Assembly (NCBI GenBank): GCA_001799395.1
Contig: MGTJ01000061.1
Location: 1 to 51,963, forward strand
Length of the DNA stretch: 51,963 nt
Direction of reading: 5' to 3'
DNA from: Desulfobacterales bacterium RIFOXYA12_FULL_46_15
GTDB lineage: Bacteria; Desulfobacterota; Desulfobacteria; Desulfobacterales; Desulfobacteraceae
The notes beneath the pieces are model-generated. The model worked only from the letters and a program-made list of their open reading frames with translations, ran no database searches and was not told where the DNA came from. Made by a program: the position numbers and the translations under genes. Below, one piece after another: positions 1-8,206 of this stretch (positions are counted from its first letter, which is position 1; each line of letters starts with the position of its first letter).

Positions 1-59
1 AAAGGAGGTATCTCAGCCCAGAGTCCTTTGGTAAATTCTTTTGCTAAGGATTGTGCCAT
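1..59 (-). CDS. rnfE: RnfE, N-terminal fragment (gene runs off the left edge)
   Basis: Only the first 19 codons are inside the window. The start is ATG at 59-57 on the minus strand, preceded by an AGGAG ribosome binding site at 70-74. The translated N-terminus has the pattern L-A-K-E-F-T-K-G-L-W-A-E-I-P-P, which matches the opening of RnfE/RsxE subunits (usually K-G-l-W-x-E-N-P). RnfE is an integral membrane subunit of the Rnf complex, which couples ferredoxin oxidation to NAD or cytochrome reduction and ion translocation. It lies 27 bases downstream of rnfG in the same direction, the usual C-D-G-E order. The call rests on this short stretch plus gene order; rnfA and rnfB would be expected further left, outside the window. 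Confidence 0.8.
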   Translation of the reverse strand, partial: MAQSLAKEFTKGLWAEIPP

Positions 60-86
60 ATTCTATATTCTCCTAAAAAATTCTCT

Positions 87-668
87 TTATTTCATCTGAT
101 TAACAATTTCAGGTTTGAGTTTCTGATAGAGTTCTTTTGCCTGGTTTGCAGCAAGACTTACGGCTTTTGATGTTACCGTTGCACCGGACATGGCATCAAT
201 GGCACCGCCGTCCGCTTTAACTGCAAAATTAGTGTCAAGGCTTTTTCCCAAAAACTGAGATACAAAGGAAAGATTATCCTTTGCTCTTGATCCGATACCC
301 GGAGTTTCTGAATGGGTTGTGACCCTTACACCGATAACGGTATCAGTGTCCAGGTTGATTCCCACCATGAGCCCGAGAGATCCTCCGAATCCAGTGCCTT
401 TTGTCTCAAAGGCAACTGCTTTTGAACCATCAGAAAGTTTGCCCGGGAAAACCTGCAATTCAGTGTTTTCACTTTTAACGTTGAATCTTTCAGCCAGAGG
501 ATCGTTGGTGACTTCCGGGAAAATACCCTTGATAGCCGGGGCTTTCTGGAATTTTAAAACCTGATTTTCGATCTGAACTTCGGTTTTAGATTTTACGGCT
601 GCAAGAAGCCCGCCTGAAAAGGTTGTCAAAAGAGTTAAAACAACAATCATATTAATCATTTCACGCAT
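87..668 (-). CDS. rnfG: RnfG, FMN-carrying subunit of the Rnf electron transport complex
   Basis: Predicted 193-residue protein with one N-terminal membrane segment (about residues 5-24) and a periplasmic FMN-binding domain. The flavinylation motif D-x-x-S-G-A-T is at residues 158-164 (D-A-M-S-G-A-T-V-T-S), the site where ApbE-type transferases attach FMN through phosphodiester linkage to threonine in this family. The start is placed at ATG 668-666, with AGGAGG at 675-680 and an 8-base overlap with the end of rnfD. A longer reading starting at 710 lies inside rnfD and adds a non-hydrophobic leader, so it is unlikely. RnfG passes electrons between RnfC/RnfD and the rest of the membrane complex. 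Confidence 0.93.
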   Translation of the reverse strand: MREMINMIVVLTLLTTFSGGLLAAVKSKTEVQIENQVLKFQKAPAIKGIFPEVTNDPLAERFNVKSENTELQVFPGKLSDGSKAVAFETKGTGFGGSLGLMVGINLDTDTVIGVRVTTHSETPGIGSRAKDNLSFVSQFLGKSLDTNFAVKADGGAIDAMSGATVTSKAVSLAANQAKELYQKLKPEIVNQMK

Positions 669-1629
669 TGCGAACCTCCTTTCCCAGGGCTTTGGGTCGA
701 ATGGTATCAATAAGAGGGTTTACAACATTCAATAACAGGATACCCAGAACCGTACCATCATCATAAGCACCGATATTTCTCATGAGGATAATCATCACTG
801 CGGCACAGAATCCAAAAATCAGCATGGGGATTCTGTTGACCGGTGAGGATGAATTTTCAGGAGCCAGAAAGAATGCTCCGAAAAGGGTATATCCTGAAAA
901 AAGATGAATCATGGGAGCTGCATATTTATCCGGGTTTGCCAGGTTAAAGCAAAAGGCTGTAAAAATGATTCCCGCAATGAATGAAACCGGGATTTCCCAC
1001 CGGACAAAACCTCGTAAAATAAGATACACTCCGCCGATAATCAGTCCGAGTCCAAAGGTGGTGCCGATGGCACCGACTTGTTTTCCCATGATAAGATCGC
1101 TTAACGGAAAAAGATCGGAGACGGCGAGTGCCCCTTTGGCTTTGACGGCTGCCAGGGGGGCAAGGGCTGTAAAGCTGAAATCATAGTTTATGTAAGCTGC
1201 ATCAAAATCAAGATGAGATGCCCACGAAAGTGTTAAAATGGCGATTCCAAGAAGGGCCGGATTAAACGGGTTGGCACCGATTCCGCCATAAATCATTTTG
1301 CCGAGTACCACGGCCAGAAATGTTCCAACGATGACCAGCCACCAGGGAGCTGTGGCCGGAAGCATCATCCCGAGAAAAAGGCCGATAACAGCAGAATCCA
1401 GATCATTGATAGAAGGTTTTTTCCCGGATAGGAGGGTTACGATGAATTCCCAGGCCATGGCACTTGAAAGAGACAGGGCAAGGACACCCAAAGCAGGTGC
1501 CCCAAACTGAACAAGACTGAAAATGACGGCCGGAAGAGAGGCAATCAGAAGGTTCAGGTTTGTATTAAAAAGACTGTCTCCATCATGCCAGAAAGGCGCA
1601 TGGGATACGATTAATTTATTGTTATTCAT
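661..1629 (-). CDS. rnfD: RnfD, integral membrane flavoprotein subunit of the Rnf complex
   Basis: Predicted 322-residue multi-pass membrane protein of the RnfD/NqrB family, with the typical G-x-x-L-G-M-M-L-P segment near residues 95-105 and the conserved patch G-G-I-G-A-N-P-F-N-P-A. Near residues 240-260 it has H-L-F-S-G-Y-T-L-F-G-A-F-F-L-A-P-E, corresponding to the S-G-A-T flavinylation region of RnfD; the alanine is replaced by tyrosine but the candidate acceptor threonine remains. The start ATG is at 1629, 14 bases after the rnfC stop, and the 3' end overlaps rnfG by 8 bases, so translational coupling is likely. In the complex this subunit carries covalent FMN and forms part of the membrane core. 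Confidence 0.93.
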   Translation of the reverse strand: MNNNKLIVSHAPFWHDGDSLFNTNLNLLIASLPAVIFSLVQFGAPALGVLALSLSSAMAWEFIVTLLSGKKPSINDLDSAVIGLFLGMMLPATAPWWLVIVGTFLAVVLGKMIYGGIGANPFNPALLGIAILTLSWASHLDFDAAYINYDFSFTALAPLAAVKAKGALAVSDLFPLSDLIMGKQVGAIGTTFGLGLIIGGVYLILRGFVRWEIPVSFIAGIIFTAFCFNLANPDKYAAPMIHLFSGYTLFGAFFLAPENSSSPVNRIPMLIFGFCAAVMIILMRNIGAYDDGTVLGILLLNVVNPLIDTIRPKALGKEVRNA

Positions 1630-1643
1630 TGGCAGTCTCCACT

Positions 1644-2915
1644 CTAAACATCTGCATTAAGTTTTAACAGTTCGTGTTTCCCAAGCCGTATATACTGATA
1701 GATGGGTATCCTTGCAGTACAGACATAGGCACAAAGACCACATTCAATACAGGATAAAAGATCATACCTGTCTGCCGCATCCTGATAATGACCGGCTTCC
1801 AGGTAACGAACCAGGATATTGACGGGCACATTAACCGGGCAGACACGAATGCATTTACCGCAATTCACACAGGGATTGTCGGATAATTCCGGGACGGTAC
1901 CTTTGTCCTGAATGATCACCGTATCCATATCCGGTTGAACCGGGTGATGAACCGTATAGGTCGCAAACCCTTTCATGGGACCGCCGATTACAATTCTATC
2001 CTTTTCATTAGCTTGAATGCTGAAAGCATTGAATATCCTGCGCAGCGGAGTTCCGATAGTTGCCGTAACCCGGTAGGGAGTTCCCTGTTTTCCGATCACG
2101 GTCAGGATTTTTTCATGGCCGGCAGTTTTTGTTTTATATGCACGCGCAAGAGAAACCACAGCTTCGGCCGTTATAAAACAGATGCCCAGGTCTTCGGGTT
2201 TTTTCCCTGCAGGAAGAACGATATTTAAATGGTCTTTCAGGACCATCTGGGGCAGGTTGGAAGGATAGGCCCCGGAAGTTCTGAACACTTCGACTGTATC
2301 AATATCTGCTTTGATGTTCAGGTTTTCCGGGATTGTGATACAGAATTTCGAAACAGGTGTAATCCGTCTTAAAACCTGAATCCCCTCTTTTATCTTATCC
2401 ATTAATGTCAAAGCAATATATTGCTGGGTGGTGGATAATAGATCCGAATCAGCACAGGTAATGACAATGGTCTTGATTTTTTTGTCAGGATCAGCCAGCG
2501 TCTTCAAGGGCGGAGCCCCCGGCAGCGTTCTTAAATATTCATCGGCTGAAGCGATAGTATCTTTCAGCTCATATTTTACAGTATCGGTCCCGGCTGTCCG
2601 GCCGGGGTCGGTATTGATGACAAGATAGGTGGAGGTATTGCCGAAATCATCTGAATATGTATCAATGATCTTTATGGTACCTGCCACAGGAGAAACGGTA
2701 TATTCCTTACTGTCTTTGTAAAGATAGAGTTTCCCCCCTTTTTCAACCTTGTCCCCTGTCTTTATGAGGGTTTCCCTGGCATCATCAATGGGATCATGCA
2801 ACAGCAGAATCAGATTGGAAGGCAAGGGCATGGATTTCGGCTCTTTCGGATCAGGCTCCGGAATATCATAGCCGAGCCTTGGCTTGGTTAATGCGAAAAA
2901 AGGTCGTTTAATCAT
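1644..2915 (-). CDS. rnfC: RnfC, soluble NADH/flavin and Fe-S subunit of the Rnf complex
   Basis: Predicted 423-residue protein. The N-terminal region (about 30-100) has the RnfC barrel-sandwich pattern including G-D-K-V-x-K-G and S-P-V-A-G-T. The middle part resembles the NuoF-like flavin/NADH domain with G-G-P-M-K-G-F-A near residue 315. Two ferredoxin-like [4Fe-4S] motifs are visible: cysteines 349, 352, 355, 359 and 389, 392, 395, 399. At 423 residues it is close to the short RnfC of anaerobes and lacks the long repetitive C-terminal tail of the enterobacterial protein. A weak AAGGA precedes ATG 2915. It lies between the tetraheme cytochrome and rnfD, on the same strand as both. Confidence 0.93.
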   Translation of the reverse strand: MIKRPFFALTKPRLGYDIPEPDPKEPKSMPLPSNLILLLHDPIDDARETLIKTGDKVEKGGKLYLYKDSKEYTVSPVAGTIKIIDTYSDDFGNTSTYLVINTDPGRTAGTDTVKYELKDTIASADEYLRTLPGAPPLKTLADPDKKIKTIVITCADSDLLSTTQQYIALTLMDKIKEGIQVLRRITPVSKFCITIPENLNIKADIDTVEVFRTSGAYPSNLPQMVLKDHLNIVLPAGKKPEDLGICFITAEAVVSLARAYKTKTAGHEKILTVIGKQGTPYRVTATIGTPLRRIFNAFSIQANEKDRIVIGGPMKGFATYTVHHPVQPDMDTVIIQDKGTVPELSDNPCVNCGKCIRVCPVNVPVNILVRYLEAGHYQDAADRYDLLSCIECGLCAYVCTARIPIYQYIRLGKHELLKLNADV

Positions 2916-2987
2916 AATGAAGTCCTTGTTTTGTAAAAAGCTTTGTTCATCTGATCATAGATAATAAGAGTCTTGAAAATTTACCAT

Positions 2988-3347
2988 CTATAATGAATGA
3001 CACGAATTACATTCTACCGGACCTGAACCACGCTCTTCATGGCAGCCCTTGCAATTAGAATGAAATGCATCAGCTCTTGACGGCATGTTTTCATCACCTG
3101 TTTCCTCATGGCATTGACTGCAGTTGTAGGTTCCATCATCGTTATGATGGCAGTCTATGCAATCCAGAGAATAATTTCCAATGTGTCCGGAATGGGTGAA
3201 TAAAACTTTTCCGCCTTTGTTCTGAAACATCAAACGTATCGGTTCTTCAGGTGCAGGGGGAGTAAAAGAAGCATAACAGATGATTCCGGTAACCAAAAAG
3301 ATGACCATCATCAGTATCGCTATTTTTAGGTCTCGTTGTGATGTCAT
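2988..3347 (-). CDS. Membrane-anchored tetraheme cytochrome c associated with Rnf
   Basis: Predicted 119-residue protein with an N-terminal uncleaved or signal-type hydrophobic segment (about 8-28) and four c-type heme motifs C-x-x-C-H: C63/C66/H67, C76/C79/H80, C99/C102/H103 and C113/C116/H117. Additional histidines (for example H52, H55, H68) could act as distal ligands, as in class III (c3/c7-like) cytochromes. The gene is immediately upstream of rnfC on the same strand (72-base gap). Multiheme cytochromes are known beside rnf operons in sulfate reducers and some methanogens, where they are thought to connect Rnf to the periplasmic cytochrome pool. That role is inferred from position here. 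Assignment as a c-type cytochrome is secure; the exact class is not. Confidence 0.9.
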   Translation of the reverse strand: MTSQRDLKIAILMMVIFLVTGIICYASFTPPAPEEPIRLMFQNKGGKVLFTHSGHIGNYSLDCIDCHHNDDGTYNCSQCHEETGDENMPSRADAFHSNCKGCHEERGSGPVECNSCHSL

Positions 3348-3453
3348 AATACTTCTCTCTTATCTAAAGGGTTAGAATTCACTCGACAAACCCACAACTA
3401 GGGTGCGTATATATTACATTGTAGCTATGTTGGCAAGGGGAAAAATAATATTT

Positions 3454-3918
3454 TCAGGAGATGGAACAACCATCTGGGATGATGGTTGTTTTTTTTCTGA
3501 CAAGGAAAGGTTTATAGGCTTCATTGGTTGAAAGGGCCCGGCTTTTTTTCCGGATAATGAAAAAAGCAGTGCAAAAGAATATGGTTCCTGTGACAAGGGA
3601 AAGAAAGGATGGATTCATATTAAAAGAAGGAGCAATGCTGTTGCCGATCAAGGCTCCCGCAATCAGGAGAATCACAGGAAATACATATAAAAGGAAAGTG
3701 ATGACCAGCAAAGGTCTTGTATCAAGCCCGATGACCACCTGGTCGCCTTTTTTAACATTCAGGGTGTTCTTGACTGTTACAGTCATTTCCTTTTTGCCGC
3801 TATGGGACGTTCCGCAATTATCTTTGGAAGAACAGGATTCGCAGGTACCGGATCTTATTGTCCTGACCCAGGCAAACGATGGATTTACGTCGGTTACAAT
3901 TCCATTTTCAGTGATCAT
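3454..3918 (-). CDS. RseC/MucC-family membrane protein (SoxR-reducing system type)
   Basis: Predicted 154-residue protein. The N-terminal cytoplasmic part (1-60) has the RseC hallmark: a G-x-V-x-x-V near the start, followed by cysteines at 26, 29 and 35 (C-E-S-C then K-D-N-C-G) and a G-D-x-V-x-I-G motif around 58-64. Two membrane segments follow (about 70-90 and 98-118), then a basic tail. In Escherichia coli, RseC works with the RsxABCDGE (Rnf-like) complex to reduce SoxR, and RseC-family genes are often linked to rnf. The linkage here, about 100 bases upstream of the cytochrome-rnf genes on the same strand, fits an accessory or assembly role in Rnf. The family call is by motif only. Confidence 0.8.
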   Translation of the reverse strand: MITENGIVTDVNPSFAWVRTIRSGTCESCSSKDNCGTSHSGKKEMTVTVKNTLNVKKGDQVVIGLDTRPLLVITFLLYVFPVILLIAGALIGNSIAPSFNMNPSFLSLVTGTIFFCTAFFIIRKKSRALSTNEAYKPFLVRKKTTIIPDGCSIS

Positions 3919-3937
3919 GAATAGATATGCTTTTTTA

Positions 3938-4237
3938 TCAGGCCACGATATTTACAATCTGGCTGGTTACATTTGCTTTTGCCGCGCCCGGGGTGCCCGG
4001 GTCAGCCGGTGGCCCAGGCTGGGTCTCAGACATCCCCGGGTTTGTTTCTGAAGCCATTTTATCCTGAGCTTCCTCAGTAATGGTCACTTTAAAAGCCTCT
4101 TGAGCGGCATTGACACTTTCTTTTGTCAGTTCGGTTCTGGAGGCTTCAATATTTTGATTTTGAAGCAGGGTTTGATCAACCGGCGGAGTCGGGGTATTGG
4201 CGTATGCTGAAATCCCTCTTAAGCTGTTAATATCCAT
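3938..4237 (-). CDS. Small hypothetical protein of 99 residues
   Basis: I do not recognise the family. The reading frame has a strong ribosome binding site (AAGGAGG, about 7 bases before ATG 4237), so it is probably translated. The product is soluble with no membrane segment or signal peptide. It starts M-D-I-N-S-L, has an acidic/amide-rich helical stretch (residues 30-60) with a V-T-I-T-E-E-A-Q-D-K-M patch, then a Pro/Gly-rich linker (about 68-85). The M-D-I-N-S start and the I-T-E-E-A pattern are faintly reminiscent of small motility-associated proteins, but this is too weak for a functional call. It is 19 bases upstream of the RseC-family gene in the same direction and may share its transcript. 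Confidence 0.65.
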   Translation of the reverse strand: MDINSLRGISAYANTPTPPVDQTLLQNQNIEASRTELTKESVNAAQEAFKVTITEEAQDKMASETNPGMSETQPGPPADPGTPGAAKANVTSQIVNIVA

Positions 4238-4323
4238 GATCTTTCCTCCTTGGCATCAATTTTGTTTGTGTTGTAAAGAATAAACCTGTTGAGGAGGGAT
4301 GTCAATTTTTTAATTATTTTTTC

Positions 4324-4350
4324 TTGACAAAAAAAAAGGACTGATATACT
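4324..4350 (+). promoter_or_regulatory. Probable sigma70-type promoter of tRNA-Asn
   Basis: A perfect -35 hexamer TTGACA (4324-4329) and a -10-like TATACT (4345-4350) lie 29 bases ahead of the tRNA. The 15-base spacer, mostly an A-run, is shorter than the optimal 17, so the exact -10 register is uncertain. No other gene on this strand follows, so tRNA expression is the natural role. Confidence 0.6.
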
Positions 4351-4378
4351 CTCACCTGGTCTTTCAAAAAGACGATGC

Positions 4379-4454
4379 TCCCCAGTAGCTCAGTTGGCAG
4401 AGCAATTGGCTGTTAACCAATGGGTCCGCGGTTCAAGTCCGTGCTGGGGAGCCA
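4379..4454 (+). tRNA. tRNA-Asn (anticodon GTT)
   Basis: A 76-base cloverleaf can be folded by eye. The acceptor stem TCCCCAG pairs with CTGGGGA, and a G discriminator and encoded CCA (4452-4454) follow. The D arm contains AGCTCAGTTGGCAGAGC. The anticodon stem ATTGG/CCAAT (4405-4409 and 4417-4421) encloses the loop CTGTTAA with anticodon GTT at 4412-4414. The T arm contains GGTTCAAGTCC. GTT reads AAC/AAU, giving asparagine. A promoter-like sequence lies just upstream and an intrinsic terminator 16 bases downstream, so it looks monocistronic. Confidence 0.98.
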
Positions 4455-4470
4455 ACCTAAATAAAGCATA

Positions 4471-4500
4471 TCCCGGTAAGGAAACTTACCGGGATTTTTT
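4471..4500 (+). terminator. Rho-independent terminator of tRNA-Asn
   Basis: A perfect 10-base-pair stem (TCCCGGTAAG / CTTACCGGGA) with a GAAA tetraloop is followed by six T residues. It ends the tRNA transcript. On the other strand the stem is not followed by a T-run, so it is a weaker terminator for the convergent AI-2E permease gene. Confidence 0.93.
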
Positions 4501-4526
4501 ATTGCCCTTTTATGAAATATCAAATT

Positions 4527-5717
4527 TTACCGTTGATCCTGTTCGGACAGAAAGGTTTTGAATTCAATGCTGTAAATATAAAGCAGCACCAGGGCAAGGC
4601 CAAACAAGAGAGGACCGTAAAGCAGTCCCAAGAGGCCGAAACTGTTGATTCCCCCCAGGATGGAAAAAAAGATCAAAAGGGTGTTCATTTCCGACCCGTT
4701 CTGCATGAAAAGAGGGCGCACAAAATTATCGATCCCGCCAACCACAATAGCACACCAAAGCACTAGGAAAAGAGATAGCCAGGGACTTTTTGAAACAACC
4801 AGGTAAAGGGCCGCAGGAATCCATATCAGAGCCGTACCCACGATGGGAATCAGGGATGCAAAGGCCATGACCATGCCCCAGAAAAGACCGGGAAGACCGC
4901 AAATATAAAAAGCGATTCCACCGGCAATGCCCTGGGCCAGGGCCGTGACAAAGGTTCCCAGCAGAGCGGATTTGGCGATTTCCTTGATTTTGCTGATAAT
5001 CTGTATTTCCTGGCTGTGGCTGAGGGGGGTCACATGTAAAATCCGGTTCCATATCCGGGCTTCATCCCTGATCAAAAAGAAAAAGGTGAAAATCATCAGG
5101 CAGAATTTACCGATCAGAGAACCGATATTCCCCATCAGATGACCGCCCTGGTTTAGAAGGGTTTTTCCCATGTCGGCCGTAGTATCCATAACCAGCTTAT
5201 CCACTTTAAGATTTGAAAGATTTAAATCCGGAAATACTTTTCTGATATCCGGAAGATATTGATTAAACCATTCATATAGCTTTACGGTAAGGGGATGTTC
5301 CATGATGACCCTGTATTTCCCGGCTGCTATCCAGTCATACATGGCATTAAATGAGGAAGCACCCTGCTGGATCAGCGAAAGCAGGAGGAATAACAGCGGG
5401 ATGACGACCACTGTGGTGAGCAGAAGGCAGGACACGAGAGCCGAGATATTTTTCCGGTTGCCCAGAAAGGTTTCGATTCGCCGGTGGGCAGGGCCTGCCA
5501 CAAAGGAAAGAATTGTGGCAAGCAGGATGGTATGGATGTAAGGCCGGATGATGGCGAAACATCCAATAAAAACAACGGCCATGAGAAAAAAAAGAAAATA
5601 TTGGGAATTTGGTTTAAAATGCGTATCATCCAAGGTTGCTGACCGGTTTGGTAATGGACTTGACGGGACGTTTTTTTTTTTAAAGTTTTGAGGATGGCGT
5701 TTTTTTGTTTGCGTCAT
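4527..5717 (-). CDS. AI-2E family transporter (PerM/YhhT-like permease)
   Basis: Predicted 396-residue integral membrane protein. After a polar N-terminus (1-38) come hydrophobic segments around 40-60, 63-83 and 95-118, a soluble loop (120-200), and a cluster of membrane helices to residue 385. The conserved C-terminal signature includes P-L-S-H-S-Q-E, A-L-L-G-T-F-V-T-A-L-A-Q-G-I, G-L-P-G-L-F-W-G and I-P-I-V-G-T-A-L-I-W-I-P. These are typical of the AI-2E transporter/PerM family (PF01594), whose members include the AI-2 exporter TqsA and Na+/H+ antiporters. The actual substrate cannot be told from sequence. It is a single gene converging on tRNA-Asn. Confidence 0.88.
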   Translation of the reverse strand: MTQTKKRHPQNFKKKNVPSSPLPNRSATLDDTHFKPNSQYFLFFLMAVVFIGCFAIIRPYIHTILLATILSFVAGPAHRRIETFLGNRKNISALVSCLLLTTVVVIPLLFLLLSLIQQGASSFNAMYDWIAAGKYRVIMEHPLTVKLYEWFNQYLPDIRKVFPDLNLSNLKVDKLVMDTTADMGKTLLNQGGHLMGNIGSLIGKFCLMIFTFFFLIRDEARIWNRILHVTPLSHSQEIQIISKIKEIAKSALLGTFVTALAQGIAGGIAFYICGLPGLFWGMVMAFASLIPIVGTALIWIPAALYLVVSKSPWLSLFLVLWCAIVVGGIDNFVRPLFMQNGSEMNTLLIFFSILGGINSFGLLGLLYGPLLFGLALVLLYIYSIEFKTFLSEQDQR

Positions 5718-5963
5718 GAGTTCCTGATCCGTTTATCATTGTTAACTCTTATCATCAGGATTAGAGTAGAAGCTTTTATATTGTCAATCAAAATTAAAAA
5801 AATTCATGATTTTTCACAAGTTTTTTTAAGATGTCCGGAAGATGTTCTTCGTATTGACAGTATTGAGGTTTGAATGGTACTGAATCCGAAAACGTATTGT
5901 TGTTCAAGCCTTTAAGATGAACGGCAATAACCTGGATTGACTACTAAAGGGAACATTTGATCC

Positions 5964-8174
5964 ATGACAATCAGAAAAAAAACACTGGGAGTTATTTTCT
6001 CGCTCTTTTTATTCATGGGCCTCGTTGTTTATATCATTATCCGTTTTGTACTGATAAACGGATATATTGAATTGGAGACAGAGGACATGATCAAGACCAC
6101 GGACCAGGTATCCAATCAGATGAAAGATGATTTGCTGAAGCTGAAAACCACAGTTGGAGACTGGGCGCCCTGGAATGACACCTATCAGTTTATCCAGGAA
6201 TTGAATGAATCTTATATTCAAAACAATCTGATGTATACAACCATTGCCAACCTCAATATCAATTTCATGCTGTTTATCGGTAATGACGGAAGATTAAAAT
6301 ACGTCAGGGGGATTGATACGGAGAATGAAACGGCAATACAGGAAAAGAATGATGCTTATCTCCCGCTTCTGGAAGAAAACCCTGTCCTGCAAAGAAGCGA
6401 GACACAAAATGAGATCGTCGCAGGATATGCCCGGTTCAATGATAAGATTGTGCGTCTCTCTTCAGCTCCGATTATGACCAGTCAATTTCAAGGCCCGGTC
6501 ATGGGAACGCTTGTCATCGGAAATTATATCAACAGCCGTGAAATAGATCACATTGAAGAAAAATTAAAGCTTCCCCTGGAGATAAAAAAGATCGATCCGG
6601 GCAAACCTGTTGAAGATTTTTCAATAAATAAGATCCTGCCCCAGGGCCATCGGTTTCTGATCAAACGGACGGACAGCTTGGCCATCACTTCATCCGTATT
6701 ATTTGAAAGTCTTTCGGGAAAACCGCTTTTTATTGTGGAAATGAAAAAAAGAAGAGATGTTTATATCCAAGGGGTGCATACGCTGAACTATCTTCTTCTG
6801 GCGCTTGGCATCGTCAGCCTGTTCTTTATGGCAATAATGTTGATCTACCTTGAAAAGAACGTTCTTTACAGGTTGCTCAGATTAAGCATGGATGTAAAAA
6901 AAATCACCCTGAGTGGTCATGGCAATAACCGGATCATGGTATCCGGAAGGGATGAAATATCTTCCTTGTCCCTTGATATCAACCAGATGCTGGAAAAATT
7001 GTGGGAAAATGAAAAGCGGTATCAAATCCTGTTCGAATCTGCCAGTGATGCCATCCTGTTGTTAAAGGGGGATAAGATTGTTGATTGTAATCTTAAGACC
7101 CTTGAACTCTTTGGTTGTGAGAAGAATCAGGCTATCGGAAAGAGCCCCTGCTTTTTTTCCCCGGAAATGCAACCGGACGGGCGGCTGTCCGACCGGAAAT
7201 TCAGGGATATTATCGAAACTTCTTTTTCAAAAGATTCTCTTCTTTTTGAATGGCTTTATTTAAATAAAGATAAAACAGTCTTTGAAACTGAAATGAATCT
7301 GACCTGTATCAGTCTTCCGTCAGGTGACCATATCCAGGCGATTATCCGGGATATAACCGAACGGAAACAGTCTCAGAGGATCATCATGCAGACGGAAAAA
7401 ATGCTTTCATTGGGAGGGCTGGCTGCTGGAATGGCCCATGAAATCAATAATCCTCTGTCAGGAATGATGCAGAATGCCCAGTTGATAGAGAACCGGCTAT
7501 CGAGAAACCTGCCGGTTAATGTTAAGGCAGCAGAGGAGGCAGGTACGACACTTTCTTCGATTAACGCATATATGGAAAACAGGAATATTCTAAAGCTGTT
7601 GCGATCCATTAACAATTCCGGAATCCAGGCTGCAAAAATTGTGGCAAACATGTTGCGGTTTGCCCGCAAAGATAATTCTGAAAAACTGTCCGATAATATC
7701 GTGGCCCTTCTGGACAATACCATTGAGCTATCTCAGAGTGATTACAGCCTGAAATCAAATTATGATTTTAAAAAAATTAAAATTACACGGGAATATGAAT
7801 CCGACCTGTTGTTCATATCCTGTCACAGCAGTAGTTTGCAGCAGGTTTTCTTTAATATTATAAAAAATGCAGCAGAGGCTATTTTCAATTCCCCTGGGAA
7901 AGATAAAGCTCCTGAACTGATTTTCAGGATAATGAAGAATGATGCAATGGCCCGGGTTGAAATTGAAGACAATGGCCCTGGAATTGAAGAAAAAGTGCAG
8001 AAGAGCATATTTGAGCCCTTTTTTACGACAAAGGGACCAAAAGAAGGCACAGGGCTTGGCCTTTCGGTTTCCTATTTTATTATTGTCACTGATCACGGCG
8101 GAAAGATCACTGTAGAATCAGCCATGGGAAAGGGCACAAAATTCATTATTGAACTCCCCCTCATGACCTCGTAA
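5964..8174 (+). CDS. Sensor histidine kinase: CHASE4-HAMP-PAS-HisKA-HATPase
   Basis: Predicted 736-residue membrane kinase. A membrane segment lies at about 8-30. A periplasmic region (35-270) begins with the CHASE4-like pattern D-W-A-P-W-N-D-T-Y. The second membrane segment is at about 274-297, followed by HAMP (to 350), a PAS domain (351-470) and HisKA with phospho-acceptor H492 in G-M-A-H-E-I-N-N-P. A long helical insertion follows the H-box before the HATPase domain (618-733), which has D-N-G-P-G-I and G-T-G-L-G-L-S. The ligand is unknown; CHASE4 is a predicted small-molecule sensor. No response regulator is next to it: the downstream genes are convergent. It is an orphan kinase whose partner may be one of the stand-alone regulators nearby. 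Confidence 0.9.
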   Translation: MTIRKKTLGVIFSLFLFMGLVVYIIIRFVLINGYIELETEDMIKTTDQVSNQMKDDLLKLKTTVGDWAPWNDTYQFIQELNESYIQNNLMYTTIANLNINFMLFIGNDGRLKYVRGIDTENETAIQEKNDAYLPLLEENPVLQRSETQNEIVAGYARFNDKIVRLSSAPIMTSQFQGPVMGTLVIGNYINSREIDHIEEKLKLPLEIKKIDPGKPVEDFSINKILPQGHRFLIKRTDSLAITSSVLFESLSGKPLFIVEMKKRRDVYIQGVHTLNYLLLALGIVSLFFMAIMLIYLEKNVLYRLLRLSMDVKKITLSGHGNNRIMVSGRDEISSLSLDINQMLEKLWENEKRYQILFESASDAILLLKGDKIVDCNLKTLELFGCEKNQAIGKSPCFFSPEMQPDGRLSDRKFRDIIETSFSKDSLLFEWLYLNKDKTVFETEMNLTCISLPSGDHIQAIIRDITERKQSQRIIMQTEKMLSLGGLAAGMAHEINNPLSGMMQNAQLIENRLSRNLPVNVKAAEEAGTTLSSINAYMENRNILKLLRSINNSGIQAAKIVANMLRFARKDNSEKLSDNIVALLDNTIELSQSDYSLKSNYDFKKIKITREYESDLLFISCHSSSLQQVFFNIIKNAAEAIFNSPGKDKAPELIFRIMKNDAMARVEIEDNGPGIEEKVQKSIFEPFFTTKGPKEGTGLGLSVSYFIIVTDHGGKITVESAMGKGTKFIIELPLMTS

Positions 8175-8206
8175 CGTTCCTGCCTATAGGGGGGATATCC
8201 GGCTGA

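Noticed and set aside
4324-4500. tRNA-Asn as a possible integration site for a mobile element
   Set aside because: No integrase gene and no repeat of the tRNA 3' end were seen nearby; the next genes look like ordinary chromosomal genes.
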